Positions 9,202 through 17,160 of a DNA stretch of 64,000 nt are shown here, one piece after another. The DNA is from Streptococcus parasanguinis (GTDB lineage: Bacteria; Bacillota; Bacilli; Lactobacillales; Streptococcaceae). Position 1 is the first letter of the stretch. Each line of letters starts with the position of its first letter. A program made the position numbers and the translations under genes. Under the pieces are notes generated by a model. That model had not been told where the DNA came from. It saw only the letters and a list, made by a program, of their open reading frames with translations, and did no database searches. Where the stretch lies: positions 1-64,000 of the forward strand of contig NZ_JALDUR010000005.1 in assembly GCF_023109675.1 (NCBI RefSeq), read 5' to 3'.

Positions 9202-10065
9202 TTAAAAGACTGGTTGGTCCATTCCTTCTGAAGATTCTTCGATCACTTTCTTCACATTGTCTTTGTGATAGGCTTTGATGATTTCTTTGATAGCTTTTGC
9301 TTTATCAGATTTTTCCCAATCTTTCTTAGCAGCGATCAAATTGTACCATTGTTTTGAGTTGTTGTCTTTCTTTTCAACATAGATAGCTTTTTTGAAATCA
9401 ACGCCTGCTTCACGAACGAAGGTATTGTTGATGACAGCAGCATCTACTGATGGAAGAGCAGATGGTGTTTGTGAAGCATCCAATTCAGAGATCTTCAAAT
9501 CTTTTGGATTTTCTTTGATATTTGATACGTTTGCCAATTGTCCATCTTTGGTATCCAATTTAATCAAACCTGCTGATTGCAAGACATACAAGGCACGGCT
9601 TTCATTTGTTGGGTCATTTGGTACAGCGATTGTTCCACCTTTAGGAATTTCTTTGATAGAAGTGTATTTGTTTTTACCGTTTTCTGTACCAGAGTAAAGA
9701 CGGATTGGAGCGATGTAAGTATCTGCTACTGCAACAAGGGCTTTGTCGTTTTTAGAATTCCAGTTATCAAGGAAGTTGTAGTGTTGGAATGCATTGATAT
9801 CTACGCTACCATCTTTTACAGCCACGTTTGGTTGTGAGTAATCTGTAAATTGAGTGAATTCCAATTTGATCCCTGTTTTAGCGTCATCCAAGTTCTTTTG
9901 AACTTGATCCCAACGAGCTTTTTCAGTGTCGCTCAAAGTCATGACACCCACTTTAACTGTTGTTTCACCATCTTTGCTAGATGAGTTTGAAGAACCACAT
10001 GCTGCAAGAGCAAACGTTGCGATAGCTGCAAGAGCTGTTAAACCAAGAATTTTTTTCAATTTCAT
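9202..10065 (-). CDS. metQ: Methionine-binding lipoprotein MetQ-type
   Basis: A 287-residue NlpA/MetQ family lipoprotein. The signal peptide ends in the lipobox LAAC (Cys near residue 22), followed by a Gly/Ser linker and the binding domain. It delivers methionine to MetI/MetN at the cell surface. It is 24 bases downstream of a second solute-binding lipoprotein gene and precedes the M20 peptidase and metN, the order known from pneumococcus. Confidence 0.92.
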   Translation of the reverse strand: MKLKKILGLTALAAIATFALAACGSSNSSSKDGETTVKVGVMTLSDTEKARWDQVQKNLDDAKTGIKLEFTQFTDYSQPNVAVKDGSVDINAFQHYNFLDNWNSKNDKALVAVADTYIAPIRLYSGTENGKNKYTSIKEIPKGGTIAVPNDPTNESRALYVLQSAGLIKLDTKDGQLANVSNIKENPKDLKISELDASQTPSALPSVDAAVINNTFVREAGVDFKKAIYVEKKDNNSKQWYNLIAAKKDWEKSDKAKAIKEIIKAYHKDNVKKVIEESSEGMDQPVF

Positions 10066-10089
10066 TTTAAAATCTCCTTTAAATAAATA

Positions 10090-10917
10090 TTATTCTTTAA
10101 TATCTTTTGCTTCTGGTAGGTAAGAACCACCGAAGTATTTTTTAGACAATTTTTCAAGGGTTCCATTGTCATAGAGTTCCTTGATGCGTTTGTTGACAAA
10201 TTTTTGAAGGTCTTTATCCTCTTTTGCAATAATTGGATAAACATAAGGTTGTTGGTCGCTTGGAAGCTCAATGACTTTCAAGTTGTCATAGCCTTGATCA
10301 CGAATGATGGTATCTACAGAAATCCGTTCGAAGATCTTGTAATCGGTACGACCATCCGCTAGATTGGCCATGATGGTTTGAATCGTTCCATCTGTGTATT
10401 GCAAGTCGGTTGGATTATCTGAATGTTTTTTATTGTAATCTTCTAATTGTTTAGCAGTAGATGTTCCTTGAACAACTTCTGTTTTCTTGCCACCAATGTC
10501 ATCCAAAGATTTAATAGAAGAATCTTTTGGTACGACCAATACTAGTGGATTACGAGCATATGGATTTGGATAGAGGTATTTTTCTTCCCGCTCTTTTGAG
10601 TAGCTGATGTTGTTGGCACCGATTTGGAAACGGTCACTATCTAATCCAGCAAAGACTGAAGACCACTCTGTCTTGTTAAAGTTCACTTCGTATTTGTCTG
10701 AACCTTTAAAGATTTCACGCAATACTTCGATCTCATAACCAGTTAGCTTGCCGTCTTTTTCTTCATAAGAGAAGGGTTTGGTTGTTCCAACCGTCCCAAC
10801 TTCAATGGTTTTCTTCCCACTGGCTGATTTGCCAGATGAACATGCTACTAAAGCACTGGTTGCAAGGACTGCAACTAATCCTAAAGCAGAATACTTAATC
10901 ATTTTTTTTAGATTCAT
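10090..10917 (-). CDS. Amino acid ABC transporter substrate-binding lipoprotein
   Basis: A 275-residue family 3 (PBPb) solute-binding protein. The signal peptide leads to the lipobox LVAC (Cys near residue 26). Domain motifs include the Arg-bearing ligand region ([20 protein letters not shown]) and [14 protein letters not shown]. The family binds polar amino acids or cystine (TcyA/TcyK-like). No own permease or ATPase is adjacent, so it may share the MetI/MetN machinery or another transporter. In pneumococcus a homologous gene occupies the same place before metQ. Confidence 0.88.
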   Translation of the reverse strand: MNLKKMIKYSALGLVAVLATSALVACSSGKSASGKKTIEVGTVGTTKPFSYEEKDGKLTGYEIEVLREIFKGSDKYEVNFNKTEWSSVFAGLDSDRFQIGANNISYSKEREEKYLYPNPYARNPLVLVVPKDSSIKSLDDIGGKKTEVVQGTSTAKQLEDYNKKHSDNPTDLQYTDGTIQTIMANLADGRTDYKIFERISVDTIIRDQGYDNLKVIELPSDQQPYVYPIIAKEDKDLQKFVNKRIKELYDNGTLEKLSKKYFGGSYLPEAKDIKE

Positions 10918-11043
10918 AGGATCTCCTTTTTGGTTTCAGGCACATAAAACGCCATTTTAAAAGTATTTTTTTATTCTATCAGAAAAGCATTCACTTGCCT
11001 AATATATATTTTTTATGGAGGTGATAGTTTTTCTTTATCACAC

Positions 11044-12183
11044 TTATTTTTCTTTAAAATACCGCAATAAAGCTTGCGCATTTTCAACATAATAGGGAAC
11101 CGAAACCTCAAAGGCTGCATCATCGATGGTCATGTGATCATGATGGAGGTCTGGCGCATCCGGCTCTCCATTCGAACCAATAAAGGCAAAGACTCCAGGA
11201 ATTCGCTCTTGGTAAAAGGCGAAGTCTTCTCCAGCTGTAGAAGGATTTGCTGGAAACACTTCAGCCAAGCCTTGTGAAGCTTCCCAAACCACTTTCGTCA
11301 ATTCCTCATCATTAAAGGTAACGGGCGGTGTCACACCCCACTCAAAAGCCACATCTACTTCCAGACTTTCTGCAATGTGTCGAATGATGGAAATAAAATG
11401 TGCCTTCAAGTCTCTTTGCACACTTGGATTAAAAGAACGAATGGTTCCTTCAAAATAGCCTGATTTTGGGAGCACATTCCAGGTTGAGCCCACATCCAGG
11501 TGCGTAATGGACAAAACAGCTGTTTCAAAGGGAGAAACGGTCCGTGAAATTAATAATTGTACATTCTGAACCATGGTTGTGACGGCCGTTACAGTGTCAA
11601 CTCCCAAATCTGGTCTTGCGGCATGACTACTAACCCCTGTCACGGTAACCTTGAATTTCTCAACCCCTGCCATCATAGCTCCAGCATTCAAAGCAAGTTG
11701 CCCTGCTTTTAGCTGAGGAATGTTGTGAAAACCAATAATTCCTTGAACATCCTCCAACAGTCCTGTTGCCAAAACATCAGAAGCACCTTCTGAGATTTCT
11801 TCTGCTGGCTGAAAGATCAAGCGTACAGTTCCTTCAAGCTGGTCTTCTTTTTCCTTGAGAAGAGCTGCTGCTCCCAGAAGACTGGTTTGATGAAAATCAT
11901 GGCCACATGCATGCATGACTCCTGGATTCTGACTTTGGTAGGGCAGATTCGTTTGTTCCAAAATTGGAAGGGCATCGATATCTGCTCGAAGTGCCACCAC
12001 CGGTTGGCCGGAACCAATTTCTGCAATCAGACCAGTTTTTAGTCCGCTCTCTAAAATACGGATCCCCAACTCTTCTAAACGCTCTTTTAGAAAGGCGGTT
12101 GTCTGGTATTCTTGACCAGACAATTCTGGGTGTTGGTGGATATAGTGGCGAATCTCTGCTAACTCTTCATAAGAAAAAGCCAC
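11044..12183 (-). CDS. M20 amidohydrolase, N-acyl amino acid hydrolase type
   Basis: A 379-residue amidohydrolase of the IAA-amino acid hydrolase/hippurate hydrolase group (YtnL/AmaA-like). It has RADIDALP, the metal-binding HACGHDFH with neighbouring residues, EEISEGA and a C-terminal AGEDFAF. Such enzymes cleave N-acyl or N-acetyl amino acids and acyl-diaminopimelate in the cytosol. It is the first gene after the MET-box at 12265-12281, which places it in the methionine/cysteine regulon; in bacilli, related enzymes free cysteine or methionine from N-acyl forms. The exact substrate is inference. Confidence 0.87.
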   Translation of the reverse strand: MAFSYEELAEIRHYIHQHPELSGQEYQTTAFLKERLEELGIRILESGLKTGLIAEIGSGQPVVALRADIDALPILEQTNLPYQSQNPGVMHACGHDFHQTSLLGAAALLKEKEDQLEGTVRLIFQPAEEISEGASDVLATGLLEDVQGIIGFHNIPQLKAGQLALNAGAMMAGVEKFKVTVTGVSSHAARPDLGVDTVTAVTTMVQNVQLLISRTVSPFETAVLSITHLDVGSTWNVLPKSGYFEGTIRSFNPSVQRDLKAHFISIIRHIAESLEVDVAFEWGVTPPVTFNDEELTKVVWEASQGLAEVFPANPSTAGEDFAFYQERIPGVFAFIGSNGEPDAPDLHHDHMTIDDAAFEVSVPYYVENAQALLRYFKEK

Positions 12184-12213
12184 AAGCCTTCATCTCCTTT
12201 CAAACTTAAAATT

Positions 12214-12243
12214 ATTTTATCACTAATAGGTGTTTCCGTCTAA
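12214..12243 (-). promoter_or_regulatory. Promoter of the M20 amidohydrolase/met locus
   Basis: On the minus strand TTAGAC (12238-12243) and TAAAAT (12214-12219) are separated by 18 bases, about 30 bases before the start codon at 12183. The -35 is imperfect, which fits a promoter helped by an activator bound at the MET-box just upstream. Confidence 0.6.
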
Positions 12244-12264
12244 TTCTTGTTTCTTGGGTTTTGA

Positions 12265-12281
12265 TATAGTTTCAAACTATA
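12265..12281 (-). promoter_or_regulatory. MET-box (MetR/MtaR-type LysR regulator site)
   Basis: TATAGTTTCAAACTATA is a perfect 17-base palindrome around a central C. It matches the streptococcal MET-box consensus for MtaR/MetR, the LysR-type activator of methionine genes. It sits 21 bases upstream of the -35 of the amidohydrolase promoter, an activator position. The regulator gene is not in the window. Confidence 0.85.
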
Positions 12282-12283
12282 GA

Positions 12284-12318
12284 TAAAAACACTCCTAGAT
12301 ACATGTCCTTGGAGTGCC
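12284..12318 (-). terminator. Terminator of DUF5105-like lipoprotein gene
   Basis: CACTCC and GGAGTG pair around a 15-base loop, then the minus strand reads TTTTTATC. It lies 10 bases past the stop at 12329. Confidence 0.7.
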
Positions 12319-12328
12319 AACTTCCGCA

Positions 12329-13417
12329 TTAAGAAAGATTTCCCTCGAATTTTTCCATTAAGCTATCACTATTATAGGCTTTTTCTACTTCCCATTTGCC
12401 ATCTTTCTTAACAAAGGTCAACTGGTAGTCGTACCGATCCGGCGTCGTCAAGGGGCGATCTGCAAGAGAAGCCATCATTTCCTCTCTATAGGCTTTGTTT
12501 TGAGCCTGATTCGCCTCGATAATCCCTGGATAGTCTTTTCGATGTTCCTGATAGAAGGTCTGCATGTGGTTTAAGATCGTCTTTTCCATGCTGACCGTCT
12601 CAGGATTTAGACTAATGACCACCTTGTCCGGGAGATATTGTTTAACCTTATAGGTTAATTTCGCACGCTTAGCATTTTCTTTTTCGTAAGCATCGATAAA
12701 CTGGTTCACTTCTTCTTCAGAGAATTGGTAATCATGTAGTTTACGAGTAAAGTCAGCGGCAAATTTCGCATGGAAATCACTGGCTTCCTTTTTCAAATCA
12801 GTTCCCAAAACAAAAGCATCGTCCTTTTTGACCTTTCGTTGGCCACTGAAGTAAACTTGATTGATGTATTCATCTGCTAGAATAGTGGAAGCTTCCACCT
12901 TATCCTCATACTGAGAAGAATCCACCGCAAATTTTAAAGGTTTGGATTTTTTATCAGAGCTATAGGTTTTTCGTTCATACTGCACTTCATATTTTTTACC
13001 TTTTTCGACTGGAAAAACGATATAGCCGGTTAATTTTTTATCCTGGGCCAACTGATCACTCTTGAGCAATTGGAAGGCTTCACTTTGGTCATAAATTCCT
13101 GACTGCAATTTGACCTTGTTATTATCCGCATCGTAAATGGTGATATCTGAATCTGACACGTTGATAGATTCTTTGGCAACATTTTTAAATTCTAATTGAA
13201 GGGCTAAATAGGTTCCGTCTTCTGAGTCATTGAGGACAGGTGGTTTGATGTATTGTCCTCCTTTTAAACTCACCTCGACTTGACCGTCAGATGCGGAGCT
13301 TTTCGCTGCTTTTTCTGTCTTTGCTTGCTGCGAATTTGTCTTTTGAGCAGTAGTTCCACAAGCCGCTAAACTCAAGGTCGCCACAGCAAATAGGGTCCAT
13401 TTAAAAATCTTTTTCAT
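12329..13417 (-). CDS. Lipoprotein with DUF5105-like C-terminal domain
   Basis: A 362-residue lipoprotein: signal peptide and lipobox LAAC (Cys near residue 20), a Ser/Lys-rich linker, a beta-rich domain resembling DUF4352/Ig-like surface domains (about 45-155, with LALQLEFKNVAKESINVSD), and an alpha-helical Lys/Glu-rich C-terminal part (about 170-350) resembling DUF5105. Anchored outside the membrane; function unknown. The start at 13417 is preferred because AAGGAG stands 6 bases upstream, whereas the ATG at 13423 is too close to it. Transcribed alone and ended by the hairpin at 12284. Confidence 0.8.
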   Translation of the reverse strand: MKKIFKWTLFAVATLSLAACGTTAQKTNSQQAKTEKAAKSSASDGQVEVSLKGGQYIKPPVLNDSEDGTYLALQLEFKNVAKESINVSDSDITIYDADNNKVKLQSGIYDQSEAFQLLKSDQLAQDKKLTGYIVFPVEKGKKYEVQYERKTYSSDKKSKPLKFAVDSSQYEDKVEASTILADEYINQVYFSGQRKVKKDDAFVLGTDLKKEASDFHAKFAADFTRKLHDYQFSEEEVNQFIDAYEKENAKRAKLTYKVKQYLPDKVVISLNPETVSMEKTILNHMQTFYQEHRKDYPGIIEANQAQNKAYREEMMASLADRPLTTPDRYDYQLTFVKKDGKWEVEKAYNSDSLMEKFEGNLS

Positions 13418-13571
13418 CCTCATCTCCTTAAAAAAGTTTTGTTCTATTTTAACATCTTTTTCTAGCTATGTATACGCTATATAGTGATAACTCTCCCTCA
13501 AAGGGCGAGGATTACAAAAAGGCCAAGACTTTATTCTCAACCTTTTAACTGAAAAATAATTGATCTTGGTT

Positions 13572-14483
13572 TTACAAGACTCCTTTTTCTTTTTGAATCA
13601 TGAGATCCTTAAGGGAAATCAAGAGGACCGCAAGGAGGATCATAGCCATTCCTATAAAATCAATGGCAAAGAAATGTTCATTCATAATGGCAAAAGCAAA
13701 GAATACAGCTGAAATAGGCTCAATAGCTGCAAGAAGGCTACCTTTGACCGGTCCAATCAGAGTTGTCCCTTTCAAAAAGACCGTATAGGCAAATATGGTC
13801 CCAATCACCACTAAGCCAACTAAGCCCATTAGATTATCCATGCTATATTGGCCATGAAAAAGTCTTCTTCCTGTGAAGGGAATCATCACAAGTCCTGGAA
13901 TGAGCATACCGATACCAATCACCAACATACTACCCCATTTTTGAATTAACTGAATAGGCAGAATGATGTAGAGGGCATAGGCAAAGGCAGAAACAAGTCC
14001 CCAAGCTAGCCCTTTAGGAGTGATTGCCAATTGATTGAGTTGACCATGGGTTGCAATGAGAAAGGTCCCTGCGATGGCTAAGATCATCGAAAAGATTTCC
14101 GATACCGTAGGAGCTACCCGGTCCTTAACACAAGAATAGGCCAAAACTCCAATGGGACAGAGATATTGCAAAACAGTTGCAGTACCTGCATTAGTCGCAT
14201 CAATCGCTTCTAAATAAGTCAATTGGGTCATTAACAATCCCAAAAATGCAAATAAAAGCAAGGGGATGTATGACGAGCGGTCTGTTAGAAAGGCCTTTAC
14301 TTTTTCCTGGTCCGCTAGATAGGCAAGAAGCAGTAGTACAGCTCCTGAAAACACTAAACGAATTGTTGTCAAACCAATTGCTGTAAATCCATGAGCCATC
14401 AGGTACTGGCCGCAAGCTCCTGATAAACCCCAAGCGATCCCAGCAATCAAGGTCATGAGCGTCCCCTTCATCGTCTTTGACAT
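13572..14483 (-). CDS. EamA/DMT family transporter
   Basis: A 303-residue membrane protein of ten helices formed by two EamA repeats (about 8-140 and 155-290). The second repeat has the typical ending YTVFLKGTTLIGPVKGSLLAAIEPI. The drug/metabolite transporter family exports amino acids or other small metabolites; the substrate is unknown. A weak CCAAGA/TCTTGG inverted repeat follows the stop. It is flanked by single-gene units and not in an obvious operon. Confidence 0.9.
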   Translation of the reverse strand: MSKTMKGTLMTLIAGIAWGLSGACGQYLMAHGFTAIGLTTIRLVFSGAVLLLLAYLADQEKVKAFLTDRSSYIPLLLFAFLGLLMTQLTYLEAIDATNAGTATVLQYLCPIGVLAYSCVKDRVAPTVSEIFSMILAIAGTFLIATHGQLNQLAITPKGLAWGLVSAFAYALYIILPIQLIQKWGSMLVIGIGMLIPGLVMIPFTGRRLFHGQYSMDNLMGLVGLVVIGTIFAYTVFLKGTTLIGPVKGSLLAAIEPISAVFFAFAIMNEHFFAIDFIGMAMILLAVLLISLKDLMIQKEKGVL

Positions 14484-14522
14484 AGTCCCCTCCCAAATCT
14501 GTTCCTTACTTTTATTGTATCA

Positions 14523-14555
14523 CAAAAGGCCGAAACGAAACGTTTCAGCCTTGCT
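14523..14555 (-). terminator. Terminator of bdhA
   Basis: AAGGCTGAAAC and GTTTCGGCCTT (minus strand) form a stem around GTTTC, followed by TTTGTG. It stands between bdhA and the EamA gene. Confidence 0.8.
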
Positions 14556-14578
14556 TTATTTCATATAAATTTATTCGC

Positions 14579-15622
14579 TTATTCAGGTTGAACCAAGATC
14601 TTGATTTGGGATTTATCTTGTGTTAATTCAACAAATCCTTCTTCAACGATATTTTCCAATTTGATTTTCTTAGTAACCAATTTTTCAGCAGAGAAGTAGC
14701 CTTGTTCCATCAATTCCAAGACTTTAGGGAAGATGTGACGGTAGGCAATAATTCCTTTGAGAGATTTTTCTTGGATGGCGAATTCATTTGGATTGATGCT
14801 GGCTTCACGTTCCCAAATCGATACAACCATACATTCCCCAGCTTTATGAACAGCTGCAAGGGCTTGGCCTAAAACAACTGGAACCCCCGTAACTTCATAA
14901 GAAACATCTGCTCCCCCACCGGTTAAACGATGGATGGCTTCGACGATTGTTTCTCCTTCTTCTGGGCGCACAACGATTGCTCCCAATTCTTCTGCTTTCG
15001 CTTGGCGTTCAGGAGACAATTCAACCGCATAGATTTTTGATGCTCCTGCTGCACGAAGGGCTTCAACGATCAAAAGACCAATTGGACCCAAGCCAAAGAT
15101 AACAGCTGTATCTCCAGTTTTCAATGCAGATTGACGAACTGCATAAACAGCAACCGCAGCAGGTTCTGTAAGAGCTGCTTGTTCATAGCTCAAGCTATCT
15201 GGAATCACATGAACCAAATCCCCATCAAGGACACAATATTTGGCAAAACCACCATCTGCAGCGAGGCCGACAAAGTTCAAGTTTGGATCAAGGTTATAAT
15301 CACCAATCAAATTGTGCTCTGCAAGAATTGGTTCGATAGTGACACGATCGCCAACTTTGACACGAGTCACATCACTTCCGACTTCTACAATTTCACCAGA
15401 GAATTCATGTCCCAAAGTGACCGGTGCTTTTTGACCAGAATACACATGTTCTTCAGTTGGGATGAAGATCGGTCCATCCAAATATTCATGCAAGTCCGTA
15501 CCACAGATCCCTGTGAACTTAACTGCCACTTTTACTTGATGTGGTTGTACTTCAGGTACTTCCACTTCTTCGATACGAACGTCTTTTGCTGCATGCCAGC
15601 GAGCTGCTTTCATAGTAGCCAT
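14579..15622 (-). CDS. bdhA: 2,3-butanediol dehydrogenase-like zinc alcohol dehydrogenase
   Basis: A 347-residue medium-chain dehydrogenase that strongly resembles B. subtilis BdhA ((R,R)-2,3-butanediol/acetoin dehydrogenase) along its length. Zinc ligands lie in GICGTDLHEY and GHEFSGE, the NAD site is GLGPIGLL, and the end has HIFPKVLELMEQGYFSAEKLVTKK-type sequence. It reduces acetoin with NADH in fermentation or re-uses butanediol. Unlike many relatives the structural-zinc Cys cluster is absent, as in BdhA itself. Start ATG at 15622 has GGAG 8 bases upstream. A cre site on its -10 indicates CcpA repression in rich sugar. Confidence 0.9.
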   Translation of the reverse strand: MATMKAARWHAAKDVRIEEVEVPEVQPHQVKVAVKFTGICGTDLHEYLDGPIFIPTEEHVYSGQKAPVTLGHEFSGEIVEVGSDVTRVKVGDRVTIEPILAEHNLIGDYNLDPNLNFVGLAADGGFAKYCVLDGDLVHVIPDSLSYEQAALTEPAAVAVYAVRQSALKTGDTAVIFGLGPIGLLIVEALRAAGASKIYAVELSPERQAKAEELGAIVVRPEEGETIVEAIHRLTGGGADVSYEVTGVPVVLGQALAAVHKAGECMVVSIWEREASINPNEFAIQEKSLKGIIAYRHIFPKVLELMEQGYFSAEKLVTKKIKLENIVEEGFVELTQDKSQIKILVQPE

Positions 15623-15681
15623 ATGATGATCTCCTTGTTTTCACCTTTTTTGTTTTCTTTTCAGGAAACTTTATATTTAAA

Positions 15682-15710
15682 ATTGTAAACGTTTTCCTTT
15701 TGTTTGTCAA
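15682..15710 (-). promoter_or_regulatory. bdhA promoter
   Basis: On the minus strand a consensus TTGACA (15705-15710) and TACAAT (15682-15687) with a 17-base spacer. The cre site at 15683-15698 covers the -10 and half the spacer. Confidence 0.85.
15683..15698 (-). promoter_or_regulatory. cre site (CcpA operator) on bdhA promoter
   Basis: TTGTAAACGTTTTCCT matches 15 of 16 positions of the cre consensus WTGNAARCGNWWWCAW. Its overlap with the -10 means CcpA binding would block transcription. Confidence 0.8.
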
Positions 15711-15725
15711 GGAAAAACTGAAGAT

Positions 15726-15753
15726 GAAAAAGAGCAACCCTTTGACTGCTCCT
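15726..15753 (-). terminator. Terminator of tetR-membrane protein operon
   Basis: GAGCA and TGCTC pair around a 10-base loop; on the minus strand TTTTTC follows. It lies just past the stop at 15756. Confidence 0.65.
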
Positions 15754-15755
15754 TC

Positions 15756-16139
15756 TTATTTCTTTTTAATTCGTGAAGTCTCTATTCTCCAGCCCACCAT
15801 CCAACCAAGGACGAGGAGATAATTTTCAAGTGCACCGATCCCATTGACCGGCAGATGATTGTGAAAATAACTAAAGAGATGATTGGTACCAATCCCAAGC
15901 CCACCGATAATCAAGGCCAATAAAACCGTACGAAGATAAAACCAATCGTATTTGAGATTGACAGCAATCAGGATCACAAGAACTGCCACATTCCAAATCC
16001 CAATCTCTCGCTGCCAACCGACAGAAACACCATATCCCGAATGACTTCCCATATAGGATGGAAAGAAGAGCTGAAAAATAATGGCTCCAGACATGGCGAT
16101 GATAAGTAAAATAAATAAGAATCTTAACAGCCGATTCAT
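15756..16139 (-). CDS. Four-helix membrane protein of unknown function
   Basis: A 127-residue protein with four hydrophobic segments and a short Lys-rich C-terminus (TSRIKKK). Between helices 1 and 2 lies a polar loop with SHSGYGVSVGWQREIGIWN; a His-Asn-His (FHNHLP) loop precedes the last helix. It resembles the DUF6790 group of small membrane proteins, but I am not sure of this. It overlaps the TetR stop by four bases, so it is co-translated with, and probably the target of, that regulator. Confidence 0.75.
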   Translation of the reverse strand: MNRLLRFLFILLIIAMSGAIIFQLFFPSYMGSHSGYGVSVGWQREIGIWNVAVLVILIAVNLKYDWFYLRTVLLALIIGGLGIGTNHLFSYFHNHLPVNGIGALENYLLVLGWMVGWRIETSRIKKK

Positions 16140-16777
16140 CTTCTTCCTCCTTTAAGAAAAAACTGATTAATCTCTTGACACTTATTTTCTGTTAAAACAG
16201 GAACACCGCTACTGTTTAAATAAAATGCAATATAGTCTAATTTTTGTGAGAATGATATCATTTCTTCACCTGATACAGTTGGATCAAGCCACACATCAAT
16301 TAATAGAGATAGTGTTGTAGCTGTCTCTAAAGGATATTTACAAGAAAACTCGCCCTTCTCATTTCCTTGATGAATGATTATTCCTACATATTTGGAAAGA
16401 ATATTTACCGTATTTTTTAAAGAAAACAACAAGCCGAACGGTATCTTTTGTGCCCAGTCTATACCAGTAAGCTGTTTCATATTCTCATTGCCTATTAAAT
16501 AATCAACTAATTGTAATAAACGATCTGTTGATGAAACTCCTTCGTTTTTTGACAATTCTTCTAGAAAAGTTGAGAGGGAGTTCGTTTCTTTCTCCATTAA
16601 GAGTTGTAGAATCTCTTCTTTACTTTTGAAGTGATGGTAAACAGCCCCTTTTGACAATCCTGTCACTGTTACTAAATCAGCCATCGTTGTTTCTTTATAG
16701 CCTTTATTTGAAAATAAGGACAAGGCTGCCTGAATAATTTGATCTTTACTTCTTTTTGATTTCATTTCTTGTTTCAA
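16136..16777 (-). CDS. TetR/AcrR family transcriptional regulator
   Basis: A 213-residue TetR-type repressor. The helix-turn-helix is in residues about 30-55 (TTMADLVTVTGLSKGAVYHHF), the family's typical second-helix pattern; the rest is an alpha-helical ligand domain. I choose the TTG at 16777 because AAGGAGG lies 8 bases before it, while the next ATG (16765) is 20 bases away. A perfect 8+5+8 palindrome lies at the transcription start, so the protein should repress itself and the overlapping downstream membrane gene. Confidence 0.88.
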   Translation of the reverse strand: MKQEMKSKRSKDQIIQAALSLFSNKGYKETTMADLVTVTGLSKGAVYHHFKSKEEILQLLMEKETNSLSTFLEELSKNEGVSSTDRLLQLVDYLIGNENMKQLTGIDWAQKIPFGLLFSLKNTVNILSKYVGIIIHQGNEKGEFSCKYPLETATTLSLLIDVWLDPTVSGEEMISFSQKLDYIAFYLNSSGVPVLTENKCQEINQFFLKGGRR

Positions 16778-16797
16778 GTAACTCTCCTCCTTTAAAA

Positions 16798-16818
16798 AAA
16801 CAGACTATCGGTCTGTTT
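16798..16818 (-). promoter_or_regulatory. TetR operator
   Basis: AAACAGAC-TATCG-GTCTGTTT, a perfect palindrome with 8-base arms, placed between the -10 and the ribosome site of the tetR gene. Position and symmetry are typical of TetR/AcrR autoregulation. Confidence 0.85.
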
Positions 16819-16821
16819 TTA

Positions 16822-16850
16822 ATTTTATTAAATTCAGAAGACTTTGTCAA
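16822..16850 (-). promoter_or_regulatory. tetR promoter
   Basis: On the minus strand TTGACA (16845-16850), 17-base spacer, TAAAAT (16822-16827), followed directly by the TetR operator. Confidence 0.85.
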
Positions 16851-16883
16851 TGAAATTCCATTTTTCATTCCCTCTGAAAAAGT

Positions 16884-16912
16884 AAAAACAGACACTAAAA
16901 GGTGCCTGTTAG
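16884..16912 (-). terminator. Possible terminator, minus strand
   Basis: AACAGGCAC and GTGTCTGTT (one mismatch) pair around CTTTTA, then TTTTTAC on the minus strand. It may end transcripts arriving from the PASTA gene through the repeat at 16953-17126. Confidence 0.55.
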
Positions 16913-16922
16913 AATGTAAATA

Positions 16923-16953
16923 TATACTGAAACTTTCCGCCGTGAGAAAAGTG
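16923..16953. repeat. Truncated end of the 201-bp hairpin element
   Basis: About 30 bases from GAAACTTTCC through CGCCGTGAGAAAAGTG match the reverse complement of the right end of the element at 30783-30983 almost exactly. The match ends where the 175-bp repeat begins, so this is a broken copy joined to another repeat. Confidence 0.8.
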
Positions 16954-17126
16954 AGAGTGGGACAGAAATCGGTAATTCGTTAGAATTCGATTTCTTCGTC
17001 CCACCTCCGCACAGTTAAGTAGGGCTGTAAAAGCTGATGAAATCAGCGTAGTAGAGCCCACTCAACCACTGCGTCTTGCTCGACAATCCAAAAATAATTG
17101 AGAGGCTAGGACTTTTGTCCCAGCCT
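16953..17126 (+). repeat. Dispersed ~175-bp structured repeat, copy 1
   Basis: First of five copies in the window. It begins GAGAGTGGGACAG and ends GTCCCAGCCTC; these ends are imperfect inverted repeats (9 of 11). Three hairpins can be drawn: GTGGGAC...GTCCCAC enclosing AAATCG/CGATTT, GTTGAGT...ACTCAAC enclosing GCTGA/TCAGC, and GAGGCT...AGCCTC. This copy has GTTAAGT in the second stem. Confidence 0.9.
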
Positions 17127-17160
17127 CTTCCAATCATTCCCCTTAAATGTTATTTAATGG

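Noticed and set aside
15131-15688. 185-residue plus-strand frame over bdhA
   Set aside because: Antisense shadow; ends inside the bdhA promoter and has no family features.
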